DNA of 64,000 bases from Escherichia sp. MOD1-EC7003 (GTDB taxonomy: Bacteria; Pseudomonadota; Gammaproteobacteria; Enterobacterales; Enterobacteriaceae). The notes under the pieces are model-generated. The model was not told the DNA's origin. It did not search any database and worked only from the letters and a program-made list of their open reading frames with translations. Location: contig NZ_PTRE01000059.1 of NCBI RefSeq assembly GCF_002965065.1, positions 37,312 through 101,311 on the forward strand. Direction: 5' to 3'. The stretch's first letter is position 1; each line of letters begins with the position of its first letter. The translations under genes and the position numbers were made by a program. Below, one piece after another: positions 52,228 through 60,182 of this stretch.

Positions 52228-54462
52228 TTAATTCAATTTATGAACGATGTTAAGAAAAAAATCAGGATAGATAATATTTCCACTATCATCTCGTGAGAAA
52301 AATAAATCTTTTGGTGCTGGTCCTATTTCATGTGAAACAAGCACTTTATAATTCACACTGTTAACAGTGGATCCCAGGAAGTCTTTTATTTTATTTTCCC
52401 AATCATCTCTGATTGAATAATTACTATCAAAAAGGATAGATGATGGGAATTTATATGGATTAGTTCTTAATATATAATTATAACGAGCATTGTTCATCGC
52501 TATATTATTTCTGATTATCAATGATCCAGTATTGAAATTATCAGTAAAGCCATCCATATTATTATTAATGGCAATGGAATTAATGACTTTGTGGTCTACT
52601 GGTTGACCTTCACCACCTAATTTAAAGCCATTGCCAATACTCCCTTTTAGGATATCCGCTTTACTGTACGGCAAGCCATTTTCATAGGCTACAGAATTCT
52701 CAATAGTGACAGATTCATTTGGACCGTCTTCAATTTTGTTAAACAAATCCCAACCATCATCTGCATTATTATGTGCAATGCATCCGCGGAAAATGTTTCC
52801 CGGTCCAACGCCTAATTTTGCTGCAAAGCCATCGGCATTAATTCCGGATAAATCAAGATTGTTATATGAATCTGAGTTCAAAACTAAGTTATGAGCTGGC
52901 CAAAGAAGACGATTTTTATCCTTCGCTGAAATAGAAATCCCCGTATCATCATTATTTCTGGCTATTACATGCTCAATAATATTATAGCTACCGGATATTC
53001 GTAGATATGCTGGTTTATTATTTCCATTATCCACATTGCCGTCAAAAACCACGGATTTTAGATGCCAGTAACTTGCATCCAGATTGAATGTATTGTTTAT
53101 AAAAGTAGCTTTATGTGGATTAATGGCAGACATTGTTTTATACTTGCCAGGTACTCCACTTAACTCTCGATCTAACGTAATTCCCTGATATTGACCATCG
53201 TTAAGATATATATTGCCGCCAGGTGCAACAAACTGTACGGCTGTCTGTAAATCTACTGGGTCGCTTTTGCTGCCCCTGGCATCTTGTCGACAAGCACTAC
53301 ATACGTAAATCTCATAAGGATCGATTAGGTTTGATTTGACCAGCTCTATGCGTACAATTTTTTTTGATATCTTTCCATCAACGTTATAGTTGACAGTAAA
53401 GTCATTATATTTTTTTCGCAAAGTAACAGGAAACTGTACCAGTTCACCCGCTTGCACCTGCTTAGTTTGCTTCTCATTATCAAGACTGACCATTCCGGCC
53501 TGGTTGGCAAAAAATTGCAGAGTTGTCGAGTTGCTTACAACGGATTGGGGTGAAGCAAGAAAAAGTTCAGGGGCGTAGTGCCGGCCTCCAGTGAATTGAT
53601 GTGGAGTTAATTTCTCGTAATCAACCCGTGGTTTGCCAGGTTTAAATGATGCATTTTTCACCCTTAGTTTCGCATTTCGTGCGGCAAAAAAACCAACTGC
53701 TAAACTCTGATTATCCAGTTGATTCATAAAGCCTGAATAATCAGAAAACTGCCATGACTGGTTTTCTTTACGATCGGTATCAAAAGCGGTCAGGATGAAT
53801 TTCCCTGGTAGTCGCTCGATCGTCATATGAATATTTCTTTTTTGCGTAAAGTTTATATTCTCGATAATCGGCCGTTTCTTAATTGTAATACCTTCATTAC
53901 CCCATGTTTTTATTACTCCCTCACGAACAATAGAAGTAATCTGTACTAAGTTATCATTCTTTTTATTCTGAGTAATAAAGGCATTCATCAATATATTAGA
54001 GGCTTGTGGATATTCTTCTGTTCCTGCTGACTGAGGTTCCTGTCGCTGAGGACCAATAATATCTCTGACAAATAATCCCGCTCCCTCTTGAGCTGCTGGT
54101 GATTTGCCATTCACCTCTGGACCAATCTGTTCTAATGTCAAATCAGCCTCCAGTCGGAATGTCTGAGTAACAGGAACAGTAGTATAAAAGACGGTCATGC
54201 CATCATGAGAGTTAGCGATTTTTCCCCCACGACTTTCAATAAAAAAATCTGTTGGCAAAGTGTAAAATTTTCCTGCTTCAAGAAAATTATTGCTTCCCGC
54301 AATCCATGCATTATTCCGTCCAATCTTGGCTGGATCTATCAGCGATGAAAAGTTGAGATCCGTCGACTGACCAAACGCCGCCACCTGCCAGTTCTGAGCA
54401 AAAACGGGAGTACAAATCAAATTCAGAAAAAGAGCAGACAGTAATAGTGTGTGCTTATTCAT
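52228..54462 (-). CDS. PL9-family exo-pectate lyase, PelX-like
   Basis: The 744-residue protein has a signal peptide (about 1-22, ending PVFAQ) and an N-terminal beta-sandwich-like region. A right-handed beta-helix C-terminal half has the PL9 block NADGFAAKLGVGPGNIFRGC followed by NNADDGWDLF, where family catalytic Lys and calcium-binding Asp residues lie. Dickeya PelX is a periplasmic exo-lyase releasing unsaturated digalacturonate. A CSACR pair could form a disulfide. The ATG at 54462 lies one base beyond the symporter stop, indicating coupling. Confidence 0.88.
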   Translation of the reverse strand: MNKHTLLLSALFLNLICTPVFAQNWQVAAFGQSTDLNFSSLIDPAKIGRNNAWIAGSNNFLEAGKFYTLPTDFFIESRGGKIANSHDGMTVFYTTVPVTQTFRLEADLTLEQIGPEVNGKSPAAQEGAGLFVRDIIGPQRQEPQSAGTEEYPQASNILMNAFITQNKKNDNLVQITSIVREGVIKTWGNEGITIKKRPIIENINFTQKRNIHMTIERLPGKFILTAFDTDRKENQSWQFSDYSGFMNQLDNQSLAVGFFAARNAKLRVKNASFKPGKPRVDYEKLTPHQFTGGRHYAPELFLASPQSVVSNSTTLQFFANQAGMVSLDNEKQTKQVQAGELVQFPVTLRKKYNDFTVNYNVDGKISKKIVRIELVKSNLIDPYEIYVCSACRQDARGSKSDPVDLQTAVQFVAPGGNIYLNDGQYQGITLDRELSGVPGKYKTMSAINPHKATFINNTFNLDASYWHLKSVVFDGNVDNGNNKPAYLRISGSYNIIEHVIARNNDDTGISISAKDKNRLLWPAHNLVLNSDSYNNLDLSGINADGFAAKLGVGPGNIFRGCIAHNNADDGWDLFNKIEDGPNESVTIENSVAYENGLPYSKADILKGSIGNGFKLGGEGQPVDHKVINSIAINNNMDGFTDNFNTGSLIIRNNIAMNNARYNYILRTNPYKFPSSILFDSNYSIRDDWENKIKDFLGSTVNSVNYKVLVSHEIGPAPKDLFFSRDDSGNIIYPDFFLNIVHKLN

Positions 54463-54463
54463 C

Positions 54464-55849
54464 CTAGAATACCTCTGCTTTGTTTTCAAATTTAAAGCCA
54501 ACATTGTTATTACCGAAGCACTGATCATATTCATAACCAGTCAGTTGCTTAACAAGTATGCGAATTTCCGGTGTCGCATCTTCTTTTCTACCACCTTGTT
54601 TCAGACGCTCTAATTCTTTAGTTATTTCGGCATGAGATGCTTTATCTAATTTCATTTTTATAGAGAAATAGATACCTATTAACGCCATACCAGCTACACC
54701 AAATATCATGACGCCATTAATTGCATTTACTGCACTGGCTGGTTGATGGTGAATACCTGACTCAAAACCAAACAGACTGAGGACAACCCCCAGACAGAAT
54801 ACTACAGTGGCTCTCATTAACTTACCGGCCATAACCATTGCACCAGCATAAAGACCTTCACGACGACGACCGGTTAAGACTTCATCAACATCGGCAAGGA
54901 ATACATATACACTCCACGGAATGTAATATACCCCTCCTGTCCCCAGACCAAACCAGATAGTGATGCCAATAATGAGCCAGGTCAGATGCGGAATATTGAG
55001 ATAGTACACACCGACATAACCAATCACTGAAGAGACAACAATTAAGATAGCAATGATGAATGGGCGTTTAAATCCTCGTTTAGCACACCACATCATAAAA
55101 AATGCTGTAGAGAAGAACTGACAAATACTGCTTAATGAGTTCATCTCAGAAACAAATGTTCTCGGTTGTTCAAGGTTGAAAACAATAAAATAGGTAAATG
55201 TCGCAGTAAATAGCCATTCAGCGCCGAAACCAAATAGATACATACCAAGATGGGTTCTGAAGGTTTTTAGTTTAAAGGTTGAGAAAAGATCGGTAAATAG
55301 CTTATTAAAGCCCTCCATAAAACCATGCGTTGATTCATCAACTACATCATCAGCTGGGCGTTCCCAACTGTTGAAATAGAGCATTATCAATGAAGTGACC
55401 ATAATAATAGCATAAGTTAAACCGGTCAGGAAAAATGGAGTAGCTGAATCTTTATTGAAGAAGTAAAAATAGATACCTGGAATAGCTGCTGCTAAAAAAT
55501 TAGCTACTTTACCAAACATAGCTTTAGAACCTGTCAAATAGGTTCTTTGATTAAAATCCTTAGTCATTTCAACAGGTAAGGTATTATATGGTATCATAAT
55601 CATAGTATATACCACTTCAAAAATGATATAGGTAGAAAGATAATACCAAAAACTCATCCCATTAACCCAAAGCAAAGGATAAATAATCATACATGGAATG
55701 GAAATTAATATGAAGAAGCGACGACGACCAAAGCGACGACCGAGTTTTGTCTGATAAAAATTATCTGTAATAAATCCCATTAGTGGATTCAAAATGACAT
55801 CCAGATAAGTCGCAATAGAAAATATCACCGTCGCCTGAAAAACTGTCAA
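54464..55849 (-). CDS. GPH-family sugar:cation symporter (TogT-like), 5' end interrupted
   Basis: The open part encodes 461 residues of an MFS transporter of the GPH/MelB family, with LNPLMGFITDNFYQTKLGRR after helix 2 and about 11 helices. Homology to the first helix extends upstream in frame to an ATG at 55978 with a good AAGAGG ribosome site. The fourth codon from that ATG is TAA (55969-55967); the frame then continues without a stop. Either the gene carries a nonsense mutation or it starts at a non-standard codon. It is translationally linked to pelX. TogT of Dickeya, an oligogalacturonide importer, is the expected role. Confidence 0.75.
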   Translation of the reverse strand: MTVFQATVIFSIATYLDVILNPLMGFITDNFYQTKLGRRFGRRRFFILISIPCMIIYPLLWVNGMSFWYYLSTYIIFEVVYTMIMIPYNTLPVEMTKDFNQRTYLTGSKAMFGKVANFLAAAIPGIYFYFFNKDSATPFFLTGLTYAIIMVTSLIMLYFNSWERPADDVVDESTHGFMEGFNKLFTDLFSTFKLKTFRTHLGMYLFGFGAEWLFTATFTYFIVFNLEQPRTFVSEMNSLSSICQFFSTAFFMMWCAKRGFKRPFIIAILIVVSSVIGYVGVYYLNIPHLTWLIIGITIWFGLGTGGVYYIPWSVYVFLADVDEVLTGRRREGLYAGAMVMAGKLMRATVVFCLGVVLSLFGFESGIHHQPASAVNAINGVMIFGVAGMALIGIYFSIKMKLDKASHAEITKELERLKQGGRKEDATPEIRILVKQLTGYEYDQCFGNNNVGFKFENKAEVF

Positions 55850-56291
55850 TCCACAAAATGTGGTATAGAAATAAAGTAACCATGCCCCACTAATAGCCAG
55901 AGCTCCACTACCGATAAGATTCCCACTACCATATGAAAAACGAGTGATGGCTTTTATTCTTCTGTTTTATTCTGTCATTTATGATACCTCTTCCACAATA
56001 AAAATACACTTCCATCTTCTGAAAAAGATGGAGCATATTATTGAAGTAGCATTACATCGTTATTTAAAAAATATATTTATGAGGTTTAACTATATATGTT
56101 ATTCCTGAATTGTTTAAATTAATCATAATGGTACAACAATATTTTTAGTCGATTTTATCGAGTTTGATTAAATATCCAGAGACTCAGATTTTATTGTTTT
56201 TAAAACTGCCACTCAAAAAATAATACTTTCTGATTAAACCTGTCTATAGCAGAGGAAAAGAAATGGATTATTAGCCAACAGATATCAATAT

Positions 56292-56312
56292 GTAGCGCAT
56301 AAAATGCGCTAC
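56292..56312. promoter_or_regulatory. Hairpin after kdgF
   Basis: A 9-bp perfect stem gtagcgcat/atgcgctac with a 3-base loop lies 30 bp beyond the kdgF stop, without a clear U-run. It could terminate or stabilise the ogl-dhuD-kdgF message. The rest of 55979-56341 is AT-rich, has no gene and probably holds the symporter promoter. Confidence 0.5.
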
Positions 56313-56341
56313 CATTTTAGTCCATATTACTGGCCAGGTAT

Positions 56342-56665
56342 TTACTTTAAAAAATCCTGACGTTGAGGTGTAAATATATCAAGCAAAACGCCTTCTTCTA
56401 AACATTTACACCCGTGCACAATGTTGGGCTTCTTATATAAAGTATCACCCGTTTTTACCGTATGCACTTCATCGCCAATGGTAAATTCAAAAACACCTGA
56501 CAAGATATATGTCAACTGTTCATGTTGGTGGTGATGTAAAGAGCCGACAGCATTCTTAGAGAAATGGACCTCTACTGCCATCATATTGCCACCATGAGCC
56601 AGGACTTTTCTTTTGACCCCGTTGCCTAAATCTTCTATTCCTATATCCTCATTAAATACAAACAT
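56342..56665 (-). CDS. kdgF: KdgF, unsaturated-uronate ring-opening cupin
   Basis: The 107-residue single-domain cupin has GSLHHHQHEQLTYILSGVFE, giving metal-ligand His residues near 44-48 with Gln50, and a later His84 in NIVHGCKCLEEGVLLDIFTP. KdgF speeds conversion of 4,5-unsaturated galacturonate to the linear ketone 5-keto-4-deoxyuronate. The ATG at 56665 has an AGAGGTGG ribosome site; a longer frame up to 56719 lacks one. It lies 54 bp after the dehydrogenase gene. Confidence 0.9.
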   Translation of the reverse strand: MFVFNEDIGIEDLGNGVKRKVLAHGGNMMAVEVHFSKNAVGSLHHHQHEQLTYILSGVFEFTIGDEVHTVKTGDTLYKKPNIVHGCKCLEEGVLLDIFTPQRQDFLK

Positions 56666-56719
56666 CACCACCTCTCTGAAAATATTTAAAGTAGTACATA
56701 CATTTATGATTGAATCCAA

Positions 56720-57520
56720 CTAAGGCTGTTTGCCGATATAGGCCAGAATGCCACCATCGACATATAAAATATGACCATTGATAAAGTTTGAAGCATCCGA
56801 TGCTAAAAATATAGCCGCACCAGCAAGATCATCTGGTTTACCCCAGCGTCCAGCTGGCGTTTTTGATATAATAAACTGATCAAATGGATGGTGGCTGCCA
56901 TCTGGTTGAATTTCACGTAACGGTGCTGTTTGAGGTGTGGCAATGTAGCCAGGTCCAATACCATTACACTGAATATTTTTTGCACCAAACTCAGAACAGA
57001 TATTTTTAGTCAGCATTTTTAAGCCGCCTTTTGCCGAAGCGTAGCCTACAACGGTTTCGCGGCCTAACTCGCTCATCATGGAACAAATATTAATGATCTT
57101 GCCATGTCCTTTTTTAATCATTGAAGGCAATACAGCCTTAGCCATAATGAACTGACCTGTCAGATCAATATCTATTATTTTACGATAATCAGCAGCCGTA
57201 GTTTCTAGCATAGGTTTACGCTGAATAATCCCAGCATTATTTACCAGAATATCAATAATGCCTACATCACTCTCTATTTTTTTGATATTTTCTTTCACGG
57301 ATTGCTCATCCGTAATATCAAATAAATAACCATGTGCGTTGATGTTGTTCTCTTTATATGCTGCCAGGCCTTTTTTAATATTCTCTTCTACTACATCGTT
57401 AAAAATGATTGTTGCACCAGCATTACTTAGTGCTTTAGCGATCTCAAAACCAATACCATATGATGCTCCAGTGACTAAAGCATTTTTACCTTTAAGAGAG
57501 AACATATCGATGAAATCCAT
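56720..57520 (-). CDS. KduD/DhuD-type 2-keto-3-deoxygluconate 5-dehydrogenase
   Basis: The 266-residue short-chain dehydrogenase has the NAD loop TGASYGIG (17-24), NNAG (94-97), and catalytic Ser147, Tyr160 and Lys164 in GYASAKGG. It would reduce 2,5-diketo-3-deoxygluconate to 2-keto-3-deoxygluconate. Its pairing with an RpiB-family isomerase recalls the streptococcal DhuD/DhuI pair more than the enterobacterial KduD/KduI pair; E. coli carries core kduID elsewhere. The ATG at 57520 has a GGAG site. Confidence 0.85.
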   Translation of the reverse strand: MDFIDMFSLKGKNALVTGASYGIGFEIAKALSNAGATIIFNDVVEENIKKGLAAYKENNINAHGYLFDITDEQSVKENIKKIESDVGIIDILVNNAGIIQRKPMLETTAADYRKIIDIDLTGQFIMAKAVLPSMIKKGHGKIINICSMMSELGRETVVGYASAKGGLKMLTKNICSEFGAKNIQCNGIGPGYIATPQTAPLREIQPDGSHHPFDQFIISKTPAGRWGKPDDLAGAAIFLASDASNFINGHILYVDGGILAYIGKQP

Positions 57521-57549
57521 AAAAACTCCAGTAGTGAAAAATTTGCCCA

Positions 57550-58722
57550 TTATTGCTGATTTAAGATTTCCTCAGGGATTTTAGCCATATACAGCGCTGG
57601 TTCACCTTCGGCATCGCAAGAATATAAAACATACTTATTATCTGGAGAAAATGATGGATGCGGATGCGTTACCTGCCTGTCGCCATTCTGTACCCTCCAG
57701 GAACTATTATGTTTCACCAATTTATATATTTTTTTATTTTTACTGTTAAGAATATAAATCCAGGGGTCATTTTCAATTTTATAACTACAGGTATCTTTCA
57801 CATCAACCGGACTACCAGCACCATCACCAACATAGAGAATACCATTATGGTTACTCATTAAATGGGAACATGCCGGCATTTCCATCACTAATGAATCTTC
57901 ATCAGTATCAGGGTTATATTTGCGAATATAACGCTGTTGCTGTCCTTTCATATAGGAAACATAAGCCAGTGCAGATCCATCAGGGATCCAGAACTCGTGT
58001 GTGCAACTTTCACCAGGTTGGTGCTCATGCACTTTACGCTCATTTGTCCCATCACGGTTAATCAACCACATTCTGGCATCCACCAGGTCATGGGGCCCTT
58101 CGTGGCAAAAGGCGATAGTATCGTTATTATTCGGACGAAAAATTGGATGCCCTAACCAGGTATTATGATCCAATATCACCTTAGCGTTTCCAGTTGCCAG
58201 ATCAATCGTAATTAAACGGCATCGTGGATTCTTATGATAAAATTCCAGAAATATTTTCCAGTCGCTTAGTGGGGTCCAGTCAGTTTTACTGATTTCGATT
58301 CCGACAATTTCTGTACAATCAGTATTAGCAACCCATGTGCCATACCCCACCCAATTATCCGGTACAGTGTATATGGTGGCTTCTTCTAGCGTGGTCAAAT
58401 CAACACGCTGCAAATTTTTTTCATTCTTCACATAAAAAAGATAATTATCATCAGGGGACAGAAAGCCACCAAAGGTATTATCTCCTGCGCCTTCAGTGAG
58501 TTGTTTCGCTGTCTGAGTTTCCAAATCCATAAGGTAATAATTCCGGTTACAATCAAACTCAGCAGCGAAAATCAATTTTTTACCATCATTTGTAAAACAC
58601 TTTTGATAAAAATAATTACGATGGCAAAGAATATCTGTTGGCGTTAATCGAATAACTTCGTTATTCGAGTCACTATCGTAGAAAGATTCAAACTTCAGTT
58701 TTTTAATATCACCCTTAGCCAT
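57550..58722 (-). CDS. ogl: Oligogalacturonate lyase (PL22)
   Basis: The 390-residue cytoplasmic beta-propeller lyase cleaves unsaturated and saturated digalacturonate to 5-keto-4-deoxyuronate. The manganese site seen in Yersinia PL22 is preserved as QVTHPHP, with Gln350, His353 and His355 at the same numbering. CTHEFWIPDG and CHEGPHDLVDARMW are also present. First gene of ogl-dhuD-kdgF, with AAAGGATAAG before the ATG. Confidence 0.92.
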   Translation of the reverse strand: MAKGDIKKLKFESFYDSDSNNEVIRLTPTDILCHRNYFYQKCFTNDGKKLIFAAEFDCNRNYYLMDLETQTAKQLTEGAGDNTFGGFLSPDDNYLFYVKNEKNLQRVDLTTLEEATIYTVPDNWVGYGTWVANTDCTEIVGIEISKTDWTPLSDWKIFLEFYHKNPRCRLITIDLATGNAKVILDHNTWLGHPIFRPNNNDTIAFCHEGPHDLVDARMWLINRDGTNERKVHEHQPGESCTHEFWIPDGSALAYVSYMKGQQQRYIRKYNPDTDEDSLVMEMPACSHLMSNHNGILYVGDGAGSPVDVKDTCSYKIENDPWIYILNSKNKKIYKLVKHNSSWRVQNGDRQVTHPHPSFSPDNKYVLYSCDAEGEPALYMAKIPEEILNQQ

Positions 58723-58953
58723 ATAATCTTATCCTTTATAAGAATAAAAATACTTCATAAGCTCGTTTTATTAGCAGCAATAATAGCGTTCAACAGTACA
58801 ACAAACCGTGATCGAGAGCACACAACAAGAAAAATGAAATGGCGTTTTGATTTTTTGAATACAGTGTTGCACATCCCATTTGCAATGTATTATTATATTG
58901 TTCATGTTGTTATGCCATGAAGCTTAACAGTCTGATTTTAAAGAGGAGTTTGT
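58723..58953. promoter_or_regulatory. Divergent promoter region of the pectin island
   Basis: This 231-bp AT-rich region lies between ogl (minus) and the isomerase gene (plus). A CRP-like site CGTGATCGAGAGCACA is at 58807-58822, with 4 of 5 matches in each arm. An imperfect KdgR-like palindrome (aaaatgaaat...ttttgatttt) covers about 58831-58854. Both suit control by catabolite repression and KDG, but the second is weak. Confidence 0.55.
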
Positions 58954-59592
58954 ATGAAAATCGCATTGATGAATGAATTTAGCCAGGCATCTAAAAACGC
59001 AATAATTTTTAATGAGTTAGTTACAGCAACCGCACATCAAGGCCATACTATTTTCAACGTAGGAATGTGCGATGATAATGATCATCGTCTAACTTACGTT
59101 CATCTCGGCATTATTGCGGCGATCTTGTTAAACAGCAAATCTGTTGATTTCGTTATTACCGGCTGTGGTACAGGACAGGGAGCCTTGATGGCACTGAACA
59201 CATTCCCGGGAGTTACTTGTGGTTATTGCATCGAACCAACAGATGCCTACTTATTTGCACAGGTAAATAATGGGAATGCACTGGCCTTGCCATTTGCAAA
59301 AGGTTTTGGCTGGGGAGCAGAATTAAACATGCGCTATATTTTTGAAAAAGCATTTGATGGCGAAAAAGGATTAGGCTATCCAGCAGAACGTCGCGAATCA
59401 CAAAATGCGAATGCCATTATCCTTAGTAATATGAAAGAAGCAGTTAGTAAGCCACTCATGGATGCTCTTCAGGCCATCGATCCGGCGTTGCTCAAACAAG
59501 CACTTGGCGGAGAAAAATTCCAGGAGTGCTTCTTTAACAATAGTAAAGATAAAGAATTGGTTAATTACGTAAAAAATTTATTAGGTAGATGA
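58954..59592 (+). CDS. RpiB/LacAB-family isomerase, DhuI-like
   Basis: The 212-residue RpiB/LacAB-fold protein contains FVITGCGTGQGALMALNTFP and FAKGFGWGAELNMRYIFEKA. The length and the GTGQG loop fit the RpiB-type 4-deoxy-5-keto-uronate isomerase DhuI of streptococci rather than ribose-5-phosphate isomerase (about 150 residues). Here it would do the KduI step between KdgF and the dehydrogenase. GAGGAG precedes the ATG. It is transcribed away from ogl and ended by a terminator. Confidence 0.82.
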   Translation: MKIALMNEFSQASKNAIIFNELVTATAHQGHTIFNVGMCDDNDHRLTYVHLGIIAAILLNSKSVDFVITGCGTGQGALMALNTFPGVTCGYCIEPTDAYLFAQVNNGNALALPFAKGFGWGAELNMRYIFEKAFDGEKGLGYPAERRESQNANAIILSNMKEAVSKPLMDALQAIDPALLKQALGGEKFQECFFNNSKDKELVNYVKNLLGR

Positions 59593-59600
59593 GTCATAAT

Positions 59601-59635
59601 GAGAAGTCATACATAATAAATATGGCTTCTCTTTT
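59601..59635 (+). terminator. Terminator after the DhuI-like gene
   Basis: The 11-bp stem gagaagtcata/tatggcttctc (one G-U) is followed by TTTT, 9 bp after the stop codon. Confidence 0.85.
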
Positions 59636-59687
59636 ATCTCCACAATTTGTCTAAAATATCGACATTATATAATCTGAGTATAAACTT

Positions 59688-59939
59688 ACCGCTGTGATGG
59701 CAAGGTCAGAATAGCGCTGAGGTCTTCCACGTGCTGAAAGCGAGAATGTGTCATACCACGACTTAATCGCTCCGTCATCCAGCCAGAAAGCCATGGAACC
59801 ACGGTTGATTAGAGCATTGTTATCGGTGCGCCAGTTGGTGATTCTGAACTTCTGCTTTGCCACGGGACTGCCTGCGTTGTCAGGGAGTGCGTGATCTGAT
59901 CCTTCAACTCAGTAATAGTTCGAGTTATTCAACAAAGCC
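59688..59939 (-). mobile_element. IS5-family (IS903-like) remnant, right copy
   Basis: This is the same IS end as at 50550-50767, in the same orientation and highly similar. It encodes MAKQKFRITNWRTDNNALIN to RYSDLAITAV, then is truncated. The right end, ggctttgttgaataactcg on the minus strand, looks like an intact terminal inverted repeat ending at 59939. The remaining 240 bp to the next gene hold only AT-rich promoter-like DNA. Confidence 0.82.
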
Positions 59940-60182
59940 GTAGTCCCCATGCTCCGCTGATAGCAAAATCACTTCTGCATGAAAGAAATACAAGCAGCGC
60001 GACTGAAGATGAATGTGCCAAAAATCCATTCGAGAGCACAAAATCATTTTATGAAAAATATGTACTGTACATTCAAAATCTTACTTATTGTGCTTGGCTA
60101 CAATAGTATACCTGGTAATATAGATTATAAAACACCAGACTAGCAGCCTGGTAAGTAATGTAATAGTAGAGGAAATATCACG

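Noticed and set aside
60062..60080. tactgta half-site upstream of the McrB-like gene as a LexA box
   Set aside because: Only one arm matches CTGT; the second arm is absent.
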